Part shown: positions 5,737-14,182 of the stretch, piece by piece
Numbering within the stretch: the first letter of the stretch is position 1
How the letters are laid out: each line of letters begins with the position of its first letter
Assembly (NCBI GenBank): GCA_021769035.1
Contig: JAETTP010000012.1
Location: 1-53,908, forward strand
Origin: Bacillota bacterium
GTDB lineage: Bacteria; Bacillota; Dehalobacteriia; UBA4068; UBA4997
Length of the DNA stretch: 53,908 nt
Direction: 5' to 3'
Translations under genes and position numbers: made by a program
The notes under the pieces: generated by a model
What the model saw: the letters and a program-made list of their open reading frames with translations, nothing else
The model's database searches: none
Told to the model about the DNA's origin: nothing

Positions 5737-8676
5737 TTATCCGATAAACCGCATTAATATCATCGCCACCTCGGCCCGCGTCGCACCGGCCGCCGGTTTT
5801 AAGGAGCCGTTATCGCCGTTCAGCAAGCCTGCGCCCACGGCCCACTGCATTGCTTCCTTAGCCCAGCCGGACACTGCTGCGCCGTCCGCAAAGCCGCTCA
5901 AATCGCCTTTGGCGCTCACATCAAGGCCCTTAAACTGCGCGTATCGGTACAAAATGGCCGCCAGCTGCTCCCGCGTGATTTTCTCGTTCGGGGCAAATTG
6001 AGTATCGCTGTAGCCGTTCACCACGCCATTAGCCGCTGCCCAAGCAACGGCCTCGCTGTACCACTGGCCGCCGGCAACGTCACTGAAATTGGCCGCGCCT
6101 GCCGCCGGCTCATCATTCAACCGGTGCAACATTGTCACAATCATTGCCCGCGTAGTTGCCACATTCGGTTCAAAGCCCTTTTCTGTGCCGTTCATCATAC
6201 CATTATTGTAAACGTAGGCAATCGCCTCGCTGTACCAAGCGTTGTTCTGCACGTCCGCAAACACTGTGGCAACATTGGCCGCGGTAATTTCCTTGCTGCC
6301 GCCGGAAGTGCCCGGTTTAGTTTCGGTGCCCGGCTTGGTTTCGGTACTTGTTCCCGGTTTGGTTGCCGGTCTGCTGCTGCTACCACCGCCGCCGCCAGAG
6401 CTGCCGCCGGAGCTTCTGCGCTCCCAAATGGCTTTCAGCTCGGTATCCGCCGCAAAGCTGTAAACATTGTTGGCAGCAAAAGTCTGGTTACTATTCGCCA
6501 CATTCTGCCAGTATTTGAAGTTGTAGCCGCTCTTCTCCGTGGTCGGCATTGTCACCTTAGTTTCCTTGGTTACCTGCATAAAGCTTGGCCCGGCCATTGT
6601 ACCGCCGTCGGTGTCAAAGGTGATTGTATAAATGGCCTCACCCGGTGTAACCGTGCCGGTAACCGTTACTTTGCAGGTGGCCTTTTGGCCGCTGCCGTCA
6701 GCCGCCGTGGCCGTGATAGTCGCCTCGCCAGCCGCCAGGGCCGTCACCTTGCCGGTTGCGTCAACCGTGGCCACTGCGGAATTGCTGCTGGCCCAGGTTA
6801 CGGTTTTATTGCTTGCGCCCTCGGAAACTGTGGCTTGCAGCTGGGCGGCGCCGCCCGCCAGCAAGGACATTTCCGTGCGGTTTAAGGTTATGCCGGTGGC
6901 CGGCTGAGTTACTGTCACCGTGCAAGCGGCGGTTTTGCCGCCGTCGGCGGTTGTCACCGTGATAGTGGCGGTGCCTGCGCCAACAGCGGTTACCTGGCCA
7001 ACATAGCGCGTTGAGCTTACGCCGTCAGCCGTAGTTCGAATTGTTTCCTTGCTGACGGTTGCAACTTTGGAATTGCTGCTGCTCCAGGTAACATCCTTAT
7101 TTGTTGCATTTTCGGGAGCAATAGTTTCAAACAGATTGAGTTTTTCGCCCACTTTCATTGCGGCGGTTTGCTGATTTAAGGTTACGCCGGTAACTGCAAC
7201 AGTTTCCGGTGCGGTTTCGGTTACTGTCACCGTGCAGGCGGCGGTTTTGCCGCCTGCGCTGGCGGTTATTGTCGCGGTGCCTTTGGCAATCGCCGTTACC
7301 ACGCCGTTTTTCACCGCCGCAACCTTATCATTGCTGCTTGTCCAGCTGACTGTTTTGTCGGTTGCGTTGGCCGGCAAAACGGTGGCCTGCAAGGTGGCCG
7401 AAGCTTTAGGCTGCAAAGTCAGTTTTGTTTGATTTAATGTTACGCTGTCAACCGGAATTTCTTCCGGCTCAGCATCTTGATAATTATAATGAATGGTTGC
7501 CCCCAAAAGCGGCTCATTATAAAATTCATTTATATTGATTTTATTCCACTGTTCTTCTGAGCCTGTATAATATACATCTGTTAAGGCATTACAGTTATTA
7601 AACGCACCGTCATTTACATTGGTTAAGGTATCATATAGTGTAATGCTCTTTAAGTTTGTGCAACCCTCAAAAGCAAAATCTGGAATTACTGTTATGCTAG
7701 CGGGGATTGTTATTGTAGATAATTTTTCACTATAAAAAAAGGTCATTTCCTGCAAATCTTCTACATTATTTGGAATAAGAACTGTTTCTAAATTTTGTGT
7801 ACAAGAAAATGCATTAGCTGAAATATTTTTAACAGTATTAGGTACTTGATATTTTATATCTGCTTTATTGAGCGGGTATTGTATCAATGTAGTTTGCTCT
7901 TTATTAAACAGTACTCCATCAACAGAGGTATAGTTAGAATTATTAGGTGCCACCTCTATATCTGTTAAAGAAATACAATAACCAAAAAGAGTATCAGTTG
8001 GATTTAGACGAATATTTTCTACACTACTTGGAATTGTAATTCTTGTTAATTTTGTATTTCCTCGAAATGCGTTCTCTTTTATTTCTACAACACTATTTGG
8101 AATTATATAACTAACATCGGTTTTACCAGCAGGATATTGCACTAAACAAGTTTTTTCCTTATTAAAAAGAACACCGTTTTCATCAACCATAAAGTTTGGA
8201 TTACCTTCAGCTATACTTATAGTTGTTAATTTAGTACAATCGCCCCATACCCCATATCCTAAATCCTTAACGCTAGCTGGAATATTTACCTCTTGTAATT
8301 CACCACATACACCAAATGCTCTATGCCCTATGCTGTTTATACTGTCTGGGATATTAATATGTTCCAAAGCCTGACAGCGAAAAAATGCTCTTTCGTCAAT
8401 TTTGTTTACACTATTTGGAATTGTAACTCTTTCCAAAGACATGCAATTTTCAAATGCCATTTTCCCTATTTTGGTTACAGCAACATTTTCAATTTTATCA
8501 GGGATTATTGCTTCCGTAATACTTTTGTCAGCACCTGTCACCGTACCGGTTTCAGTATCAAACTGAATATTACCGCCGGTAACAGCATAATCAACCGTTG
8601 CTGCCCACGCCCCTTGCGCCATACCAAACGCCAGCAAAATTGCCAGCGTTAGCATGGCTAAAAACCTTTTCTTCAT
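5737..8676 (-). CDS. BspA-type LRR surface protein with Big2 and SLH domains
   Basis: This 979-residue exported protein starts with signal peptide MKKRFLAMLTLAILLAFGMA and AGGAGG upstream. Residues ~50-385 are BspA/LRR_5 leucine-rich repeats (recurring TIPNSV...IGxxAFxxCxxL units). Three bacterial Ig-like Big2 domains follow (~402-685; VTLNQTKLTLQPKASATLQA, TVSWTSSNDKVAAV). Next comes a Listeria/InlB-type repeat (~690-755; ITFDTDGGTM...YNFKYWQN), a Ser/Gly and PGT-rich linker, and three SLH domains (~795-979) that should anchor it to cell-wall pyruvylated polymer. It is probably an adhesin. The LRR-coding part (about 7480-8560) is much more AT-rich than the Big2/SLH part, suggesting that module was acquired. 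Confidence 0.92.
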   Translation of the reverse strand: MKKRFLAMLTLAILLAFGMAQGAWAATVDYAVTGGNIQFDTETGTVTGADKSITEAIIPDKIENVAVTKIGKMAFENCMSLERVTIPNSVNKIDERAFFRCQALEHINIPDSINSIGHRAFGVCGELQEVNIPASVKDLGYGVWGDCTKLTTISIAEGNPNFMVDENGVLFNKEKTCLVQYPAGKTDVSYIIPNSVVEIKENAFRGNTKLTRITIPSSVENIRLNPTDTLFGYCISLTDIEVAPNNSNYTSVDGVLFNKEQTTLIQYPLNKADIKYQVPNTVKNISANAFSCTQNLETVLIPNNVEDLQEMTFFYSEKLSTITIPASITVIPDFAFEGCTNLKSITLYDTLTNVNDGAFNNCNALTDVYYTGSEEQWNKININEFYNEPLLGATIHYNYQDAEPEEIPVDSVTLNQTKLTLQPKASATLQATVLPANATDKTVSWTSSNDKVAAVKNGVVTAIAKGTATITASAGGKTAACTVTVTETAPETVAVTGVTLNQQTAAMKVGEKLNLFETIAPENATNKDVTWSSSNSKVATVSKETIRTTADGVSSTRYVGQVTAVGAGTATITVTTADGGKTAACTVTVTQPATGITLNRTEMSLLAGGAAQLQATVSEGASNKTVTWASSNSAVATVDATGKVTALAAGEATITATAADGSGQKATCKVTVTGTVTPGEAIYTITFDTDGGTMAGPSFMQVTKETKVTMPTTEKSGYNFKYWQNVANSNQTFAANNVYSFAADTELKAIWERRSSGGSSGGGGGSSSRPATKPGTSTETKPGTETKPGTSGGSKEITAANVATVFADVQNNAWYSEAIAYVYNNGMMNGTEKGFEPNVATTRAMIVTMLHRLNDEPAAGAANFSDVAGGQWYSEAVAWAAANGVVNGYSDTQFAPNEKITREQLAAILYRYAQFKGLDVSAKGDLSGFADGAAVSGWAKEAMQWAVGAGLLNGDNGSLKPAAGATRAEVAMILMRFIG

Positions 8677-8741
8677 TTATAAAACCTCCTAAAAAAGTGT
8701 AATCTCAGCAGCCAAAACACCAAAGGGAGCGTGAAAGGATT

Positions 8742-8763
8742 GGCGAAATATGATATTTAAGCC
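8742..8763. promoter_or_regulatory. Palindrome in surface-protein leader
   Basis: GGC-AAATAT-ATATTT-GCC symmetry spans 22 bp, about 65 bases before the coding start. It overlaps a possible minus-strand promoter (TTGGCG, 17 bp, TAAATA). It could be an operator or mRNA hairpin. Confidence 0.35.
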
Positions 8764-8788
8764 CCTTCGGTGCGGCCGCCAAGACAAC

Positions 8789-8825
8789 AAAAAAGCGCAT
8801 ACAGGCATAATTTACCCATACACGC
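8789..8825 (-). terminator. G-U-rich hairpin plus U-tract upstream of surface protein gene
   Basis: Read on the minus strand, the 31 nt from 8825 to 8795 form about 13 pairs, including five or six G-U wobbles, followed by six U (8794-8789). No minus-strand gene lies upstream, so it would terminate a leader or non-coding transcript before the surface-protein gene. Confidence 0.5.
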
Positions 8826-8897
8826 ATAGAAACCCCTTTTCAGGAGGAAAAAATCTTCTAAAGTGCAGCAGCACAACTGAAAAAACGGACTAAACCC

Positions 8898-8926
8898 TTG
8901 CAGAACAAGGGAAATTGTATTATACT
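8898..8926 (+). promoter_or_regulatory. Promoter of putative structured RNA
   Basis: TTGCAG (8898-8903), a 17-bp spacer and TATACT (8921-8926). The same TTGCAG -35 with 17-bp spacing also drives the tRNA gene at 48388. Confidence 0.7.
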
Positions 8927-8932
8927 AAATAC

Positions 8933-9035
8933 AGCGGCGCTGCGACTCAAAAGCAGTTGTGTATGGATGGTAGGGCATCCTGCATAAGGAGGCTGTGGTA
9001 CTGGTAATACCGCAGTCCCTGCCGCAACTTTTTTT
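8933..9035 (+). ncRNA. Putative ~103-nt branched RNA with intrinsic terminator
   Basis: GTTGTG (8956-8961) closes with CGCAAC (9023-9028), directly followed by seven T. Inside are a small AGG/CCT hairpin and a strong one (GGCTGTGGTA pairing with TACCGCAGTCC, about 8991-9019). No start codon with ribosome site lies inside. It does not match a riboswitch or 6S pattern that I know. It could be a free small RNA or an attenuating leader of the DUF1902-Uma2 pair, which has its own promoter. Confidence 0.55.
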
Positions 9036-9164
9036 GTCGCCTTGTAATCATATTGTACCGCTAACCAACGCCTTTCGTCAAGTGGTATTATGATTTTTTT
9101 GCTAAATTTTTCATATTTTTTTGTCTGGCAAGCCCACGCTTGCTTTTTGGTGGGCAAAATGGTA

Positions 9165-9173
9165 TGATATAAT
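9165..9173 (+). promoter_or_regulatory. Extended -10 promoter of DUF1902 gene
   Basis: TGATATAAT is an extended -10 (TGnTATAAT). The -35 (TTTTGG, 9145-9150) is weak. The coding start lies 22 bases downstream. Confidence 0.55.
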
Positions 9174-9195
9174 AAACAAACTAAGAAGGCTAAAA

Positions 9196-9360
9196 ATGGA
9201 ATACGTTATCAATTTCACCTGGGACCCAGAAGCAAGCGTCTGGATTGCAACCAGCAATGATATACCCGGCCTGGTGCTGGAATCCGGCTCCTTTGACGCG
9301 CTTTTGGAAAGAACCCGCTTTGCCGTGCCGGAATTGCTGGAGCTAAATAACATTTTCTAA
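9196..9360 (+). CDS. DUF1902-family small protein
   Basis: The 54-residue protein begins MEYVINFTWDPEASVWIATS and ends with the VPELLELN pattern of the DUF1902 family, whose fold resembles HicB-type antitoxins. The ATG at 9196 was chosen because AAGAAGG lies 6 bases upstream and because the family starts there; in-frame upstream codons have no ribosome site. It ends 25 bases before the Uma2 gene, so the two are likely co-transcribed. An antitoxin or partner role is inference from size and fold; no known partner gene of HicA type is adjacent. Confidence 0.85.
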   Translation: MEYVINFTWDPEASVWIATSNDIPGLVLESGSFDALLERTRFAVPELLELNNIF

Positions 9361-9385
9361 TCACTGCCAGAAAGGAGCCAACGCG

Positions 9386-9958
9386 ATGAGCACCGACCTT
9401 GCCTACCAAGACGAAATCAGACAGGAACTAATTAATGGCCAAATTGTGCTGATGTCGCCCAGGCCTATGACTAATCACAATCGGGTAGCTTTTAATATTG
9501 CCTATATTTTTGAAAGGCACCTAAGAGGAAAAAAATGCACCACCTTTCCAGATGGCGAAGAGGTCTTTTTAACCGAAAAAGACCATTTTATACCAGATGG
9601 AATGATTGTCTGCGACCCTAACAAAATCAAGCCCGACGGCGTACACGGCGCACCGGATTTGGTGGTGGAGGTTCTTTCCTCTTCAACAGCCAAACGCGAC
9701 AAAGGCTACAAAAAGGACGTTTACGAACAATGTGGCGTTAAGGAATATTGGATTGTAAACCCCGTGGATAAATCTATCGAGCAATACTTGCTGCAAAATG
9801 GCAAATATATACTCAATGACGTTTATGTAATCCACCCGGATTATGTGTTGAAAAGAATGTCCGCTGAAGAACACGCTGCCATTGTGAAAGAATTCAAATG
9901 TAGCCTCTATGACGATCTGATAATCACCTTGGATGATATTTTTTACCGTGTAAAATAA
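9386..9958 (+). CDS. Uma2-family putative PD-(D/E)XK nuclease
   Basis: This 190-residue protein is of the Uma2/DUF820 family, predicted restriction-like nucleases of unknown role. Seen are ELINGQIVLMSPRPMTNHN at the start, FIPDGMIVCDP carrying the first active-site aspartate, then DLVVEVLSSSTAKRDKGYK (the E and the K/D region), CGVKEYWIVNP and a final strand pair. Length is typical. The start has GAAAGGAG upstream. It follows DUF1902 closely and ends before a strong terminator, so the two genes make a compact cassette. Whether it acts in defence, as a toxin or as a housekeeping nuclease cannot be told. Confidence 0.88.
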   Translation: MSTDLAYQDEIRQELINGQIVLMSPRPMTNHNRVAFNIAYIFERHLRGKKCTTFPDGEEVFLTEKDHFIPDGMIVCDPNKIKPDGVHGAPDLVVEVLSSSTAKRDKGYKKDVYEQCGVKEYWIVNPVDKSIEQYLLQNGKYILNDVYVIHPDYVLKRMSAEEHAAIVKEFKCSLYDDLIITLDDIFYRVK

Positions 9959-9968
9959 ATTGCCCCCC

Positions 9969-10003
9969 ACGCTGCCGCACCAACGGCAGCGTTTTATTTT
10001 TTT
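9969..10003 (+). terminator. Strong terminator after Uma2
   Basis: ACGCTGCCG (9969-9977) and CGGCAGCGT (9984-9992) form a stem with a 6-base loop followed by a T-rich run. Confidence 0.92.
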
Positions 10004-10036
10004 AGGAAAAAAACACTTCTTATGAGAATTAAAATA

Positions 10037-10065
10037 TTGACATAAAAACTCACTCTTGTTAAAAT
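10037..10065 (+). promoter_or_regulatory. Promoter of hybrid kinase gene
   Basis: TTGACA (10037-10042), 17 bp, TAAAAT (10060-10065). The coding start is at 10108. Confidence 0.8.
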
Positions 10066-10107
10066 ATAAGGTAGGTATGTTTAAATATATGGAAGGGAAC
10101 AAATGCT

Positions 10108-13100
10108 ATGTATCATTGCCATCTCCATTTCTATCTGATTGGTCCTAAGTCAAACATCTTTAACCTAGTTCAGTCCATGCCGCCGCTGGATAACTTCAGC
10201 CACCAATTTTCCCACAGTGATTTGCCACAAAAAGATTTAACCACCCAGGCTGATGTTATTCTGGTAAATCTGCAAAACTTGCCGGCCCGGCCCACCCTGG
10301 AACAGCTTTTAACCGATAAAAAACCTCAAACCCAGCTAATTTTGCTGGCGGAAAAAGAGCAACTCCCCCAGCTGACCGATTGCCTGGCCCAAATCACCGA
10401 CGTCTGGACCCTGCCCCTAACCAAGGCTGAGGCCCATTTTCGCTTTGCCCGCTGGCAGCAGGTTTGCCAGCAGGAAAAAGAGGCCTGGCAAACCAATCAA
10501 TTTTTGGAGGCCACCATCAACAGTATTCCCAACCTGATTTGGTACAAAACCAAGGACGGTATTCATGAAAAAGTAAACGATAGCTTTTGCAAAACCGTAA
10601 ACAAAACCAAACAACAGGTGCAAGGCCGCGGCCACGCCTACATTTGGGATGTGGAACAGGACGATCCCGCTTGTATTGAATCGGAGCGTATCGTGATGGA
10701 AAGCGGCAAAACCTGCGTTTCCGAGGAAACCGTGCAAACCGGCGAGGGCACGCGCCTGCTCACCACCTACAAAACACCGCTCTACGATTTAGACGGCGGC
10801 GTGATGGGCACTGTGGGCGTTGGCATAGACATCACCCAGGAGCAGGCCTACAAGCAGGAGTTGCTTACCAAAACCCAAAATCTGGAAAACCTTTTCACCA
10901 CAATGGATTGCGGCGTGCTTTGCCACACCGTGGACGGCGCCCGCATTATCAGCGTAAATCCGGCCGCCCTAAAAATTCTGGGCTATGAATCGCAGGAGGC
11001 CCTCAGCACCAGCGGCTTTAACACAGTGGCGCCCTCCGTTTTGGACGAGAACAAACCCACCCTGCGTCAAAGCATCTTGGGGCTGAAAAATGTGGGCGAT
11101 AGCGTCAGCGTGGAATATCGCGTGCGCCACAACAACGGCGATATTTTACATATTATGGGCAATGTTAAGCTGATGGAGGAAAACGGCGAGCTGTTTTACC
11201 AGCGTTTTCTGCTGGATTGTACCGCCAAAAAAATGCACGAGCTTCAGGAGCAGCTGGAAAAGGAACATCGCCAGATGGAGCTCATTCAAGCCCTCAGCAT
11301 CGATTACAATCTGGTTTGCTTTTTTGACCTCGACACCTGTTGCGGCCAGGTTCTGCGTATCAACGATTGTCAGTTTAACGTGCTGGACACCATCTTCCAG
11401 GGCGAGCTTAACCTGCACGACAATATGGAACAATACATTGAAACCTGCGTTCACCCAGATGACCGGGAATTGCTCCGCCAAGCGGTTTCCGCTACATATT
11501 TACAGCAGGAACTGACGGAAAACAACACCGCCTACTGCAATTACCGCACCCTGTGCAACGGCAACAACCTGCGCTACTTCCAAATGAAAGTGGTGCGCAC
11601 TAGCAGCTGGGAAAAGGACCATGGCATTGTGCTGGGCATGCGCAGCGTAGACGAAGAAACCCGCAGCGAGCTGGAAAAGAAAAACCTTTTGCAGGAGGCT
11701 TTGCAACAGGCCAACCGGGCCAGCAAGGCCAAAAGCGTTTTCCTCTCCAATATGTCGCACGATATTCGCACCCCGATGAACGCCATTGTCGGCTTCACCA
11801 GCTTGGCCATCACCCACATCAATCAGCGCGAAAGGGTGGAGGAATATCTGAAAAAAATTATGACCTCCGGCAATCATCTATTAAGCCTCATCAACGATAT
11901 TCTGGATATGAGCCGCATTGAAAGCGGCAAAATGAATTTGGATGAAAAACCGTGCAGCCTGCCGGATATTCTGCACGGCTTGCGTAACATTGTGCAAGCG
12001 GATATTCACGCCAAACATCTGGAGCTTTACATTGACGCTGTGGACGTCTTTCACGAAGAAATTTTCTGCGATAAACTGCGCTTAAACCAGGTTCTGCTGA
12101 ATTTGCTCAGCAATTCCATTAAATATACCGGCACCGGCGGTATTATCAGCGTAAAAATTACGGAAAAAACCGGCGCCCCCACCGGCTTTGCCAATTATGA
12201 ATTTCATATTAAAGACACCGGCATAGGCATGAGCCAAGACTTTGTGGAGCATATCTTTGAGCCCTTTGAGAGAGAGCGCAACTCCACCATCAGCCGAATC
12301 CAGGGCACCGGCCTGGGCATGGCCATCACCAAAAACATTGTCGATATGATGCACGGCAGCATTGAGGTGCTCAGTCAGCAAGGCGTGGGCACGGAGTTCA
12401 TTGTCTGCCTGACTTTCCGGCTAAACACCAACAACAAGGAGCCAATCACCATTCCGGAGCTGAAAAACTGCCGGGCTTTGGTGGTGGACGACGACTTTAA
12501 CACCTGCGACAGCGTCTCCTATATGCTGCAACAAATCGGCCTGCGCGCGGAATGGACTCTCTCCGGCAAGGAGGCCGTGCTGCGCACCCGCCAGGCGGTC
12601 AGCCGCAACGATAACTACAGCGTTTATATAATCGACTGGCTGCTACCGGATATGAACGGCATTGAAGTGGCCCGACGCATCCGCAAGGAAATTGGCGACG
12701 AGGTGCCGATCATCGTGCTGACGGCCTATGATTGGTCCGATATTGAGGAGGAAGCAACCGAAGCCGGCGTCACCGCTTTTTGCAGCAAACCACTCTTTGC
12801 TTCGGAGCTGCGCACCTGCCTGCGTTCTATGGTTTGCCCCAACCAAAATAAAACCGATGAAGAAAAACAACAAACTGTAAACCACACTGGGCGTATCCTG
12901 CTGGCTGAAGACAACGAGCTAAACCAGGAAATTGCCGAGGCCATCCTGCTGGAGGCCGGCTTCACTGTAGAAATTGCCGAAAATGGCCAAATTGCCCTGG
13001 ATATGTTACAGAATTCGGAGCCAGGTTATTATCGACTGGTTCTGATGGACATTCAAATGCCGGTTATGAACGGCTTTAAGGCCGCCAAGGCCATTCGCAA

Positions 13101-13263
13101 GCTGGAAAATCCCCAGCTTGCCAAAATCCCTATTCTAGCCATGACTGCTAACGCCTTTGAAGAAGATAAACAGGAGGCTCTGCGTTGCGGTATGAACGGC
13201 CACATTGCCAAACCCATTGATATTGATAAGCTTTTTGAAACCCTGGACAAAGTGCTGGAGTAA
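10108..13263 (+). CDS. Cytosolic hybrid histidine kinase with pseudo-receiver, PAS repeats and two receivers
   Basis: This 1051-residue protein has no signal peptide or membrane helix. In order: a receiver-like domain (1-118) in which the expected phospho-aspartate is Asn54 (DVILVNLQN); PAS domains at ~130-245 and ~255-375 plus a PAS-like segment ~385-525; HisKA with phospho-acceptor His551 (LSNMSHDIRTPMNAIVGF); HATPase (~650-770, with a GTGLGMAI lid); receiver 1 (~789-905, Asp843 in YIIDWLLPD); receiver 2 (~928-1050, Asp981 in LVLMDIQMPVMNG). GGAAGGG precedes the start. Tandem receivers suggest a phosphorelay, but no response regulator with an output domain or Hpt protein is adjacent. The signal is unknown and presumably intracellular. 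Confidence 0.93.
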   Translation: MYHCHLHFYLIGPKSNIFNLVQSMPPLDNFSHQFSHSDLPQKDLTTQADVILVNLQNLPARPTLEQLLTDKKPQTQLILLAEKEQLPQLTDCLAQITDVWTLPLTKAEAHFRFARWQQVCQQEKEAWQTNQFLEATINSIPNLIWYKTKDGIHEKVNDSFCKTVNKTKQQVQGRGHAYIWDVEQDDPACIESERIVMESGKTCVSEETVQTGEGTRLLTTYKTPLYDLDGGVMGTVGVGIDITQEQAYKQELLTKTQNLENLFTTMDCGVLCHTVDGARIISVNPAALKILGYESQEALSTSGFNTVAPSVLDENKPTLRQSILGLKNVGDSVSVEYRVRHNNGDILHIMGNVKLMEENGELFYQRFLLDCTAKKMHELQEQLEKEHRQMELIQALSIDYNLVCFFDLDTCCGQVLRINDCQFNVLDTIFQGELNLHDNMEQYIETCVHPDDRELLRQAVSATYLQQELTENNTAYCNYRTLCNGNNLRYFQMKVVRTSSWEKDHGIVLGMRSVDEETRSELEKKNLLQEALQQANRASKAKSVFLSNMSHDIRTPMNAIVGFTSLAITHINQRERVEEYLKKIMTSGNHLLSLINDILDMSRIESGKMNLDEKPCSLPDILHGLRNIVQADIHAKHLELYIDAVDVFHEEIFCDKLRLNQVLLNLLSNSIKYTGTGGIISVKITEKTGAPTGFANYEFHIKDTGIGMSQDFVEHIFEPFERERNSTISRIQGTGLGMAITKNIVDMMHGSIEVLSQQGVGTEFIVCLTFRLNTNNKEPITIPELKNCRALVVDDDFNTCDSVSYMLQQIGLRAEWTLSGKEAVLRTRQAVSRNDNYSVYIIDWLLPDMNGIEVARRIRKEIGDEVPIIVLTAYDWSDIEEEATEAGVTAFCSKPLFASELRTCLRSMVCPNQNKTDEEKQQTVNHTGRILLAEDNELNQEIAEAILLEAGFTVEIAENGQIALDMLQNSEPGYYRLVLMDIQMPVMNGFKAAKAIRKLENPQLAKIPILAMTANAFEEDKQEALRCGMNGHIAKPIDIDKLFETLDKVLE

Positions 13264-13286
13264 GCCCAGCTAATAAACCAAATTTT

Positions 13287-13320
13287 AAGGCGGCGTTTCC
13301 CCCCAAAGGTACGCCGCCTT
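13287..13320 (+). terminator. Terminator after hybrid kinase gene
   Basis: AAGGCGGCGT and ACGCCGCCTT (13287-13296 / 13311-13320) form a 10-bp stem followed by a T-rich but interrupted run. Confidence 0.75.
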
Positions 13321-13332
13321 AGTTTATTTACG

Positions 13333-13368
13333 AAAAAGATAGGCTCTATTCAAAGAATAGAACCTATC
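13333..13368 (-). terminator. Terminator of ABC importer operon
   Basis: GATAGGCTCTATTC and GAATAGAACCTATC flank a 3-base loop with one mismatch. Read on the minus strand it is followed by five U. Confidence 0.85.
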
Positions 13369-13390
13369 AACAAAACATTTGAACTCGGCC

Positions 13391-14182
13391 TCAGGCCAAC
13401 AAAATACGGTCATTATCCAGCATTTGGCCTTTAACCTCCCGATATTTTTGCAGCAGGCCCTCCACCGTCAGGCTGGCCCGCTCCTGGCCCTGAATATCCA
13501 GCACAACCGCTCCATCGTCCATCATAATCGTGCGGTTGCCCATATCCAGCGCCGAAGCAATGTTGTGCGTAATCATCAAGGTGGTTATCTGCTTTTCCGC
13601 CACCACCTCCCGCGTGATACGGAACACCTTTTCAGCCGTCAGCGGGTCCAGCGCCGCGGTGTGCTCGTCCAGCAGCAGGATTTTCGGGGTCACAATCACC
13701 GCCATCAAAAGGGTGACGGCCTGCCGCTGCCCGCCGGAAAGCAGGCCCATTTTCGTTTTCAGCCGATTTTCCAAGCCCATATCCAGCCGGGCCAGGTGCT
13801 CGCGGAAAATCTCCCGATCCTTTTTGGTAATCGCCGGCCTCAGGCCGCGCCGCACCGAGGAATAGGCAATCGCCAAATTCTGCTCAATCGTAAGACTAGG
13901 CGCGGTGCCTTTCATCGGGTCCTGAAAAATGCGGCCAATCACCTTGGCCCGGTGCGTTTCCGGCTGAAAGGTCATATCCTCCCCGTCAATCAAAATCTGC
14001 CCCTCATCGGTTAAAAAAGTGCCGGCAATAGCATTGAACAGGGTGGATTTGCCCGCCCCGTTGGAGCCGATAATCGCGGCAAAATCGCCTTTGGCCAAAT
14101 GCAGAGAAAGACCCTTCAGCACTTGCTTTTCATTCACCGTGCCGGCCTCAAAGGTTTTGTGAATATTACGAATTTCCAGCAT
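13391..14182 (-). CDS. ABC transporter ATP-binding protein (COG1101 type)
   Basis: This is a 263-residue ATPase. It has Walker A GSNGAGKST, a Q-loop in GRIFQDPMKGTAPSLTIEQN, signature LLSGGQRQAVTLL, Walker B KILLLDEHTAALDP and switch histidine ITHNIASALD. The DEHTAALDP variant and PMKGTAPSLT are typical of the ATPase that accompanies COG4120 permeases. The start at 14182 was chosen over a longer frame because AAGGAGG lies just upstream and the protein begins MLEIRNIHKTF. It overlaps the permease gene by 17 bases, so translation is coupled. It is the last gene of a three-gene importer. Confidence 0.92.
   Translation of the reverse strand: MLEIRNIHKTFEAGTVNEKQVLKGLSLHLAKGDFAAIIGSNGAGKSTLFNAIAGTFLTDEGQILIDGEDMTFQPETHRAKVIGRIFQDPMKGTAPSLTIEQNLAIAYSSVRRGLRPAITKKDREIFREHLARLDMGLENRLKTKMGLLSGGQRQAVTLLMAVIVTPKILLLDEHTAALDPLTAEKVFRITREVVAEKQITTLMITHNIASALDMGNRTIMMDDGAVVLDIQGQERASLTVEGLLQKYREVKGQMLDNDRILLA

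Larger units (their letters stand above)
8677..9195. other. Intergenic region with leader elements and RNA gene
   Basis: No protein gene is supported here. The left half holds the surface-protein ribosome site, a 22-bp palindrome and a minus-strand terminator. The right half holds a strong plus-strand promoter, a structured ~100-nt transcript with terminator and then the promoter of the DUF1902 gene. A CCCTTG-CAAGGG hairpin (8895-8911) overlaps the -35 box. Confidence 0.6.

Noticed and set aside
5618-6001. 127-codon plus-strand frame starting at promoter P3
   Set aside because: It starts upstream of the -10 box, runs through a terminator and into the antisense of the SLH domains; not a coding sequence.
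8933-9035. 6S RNA or a known riboswitch
   Set aside because: It is too short for 6S, lacks a long central-bubble stem, and I could match no riboswitch core motif.
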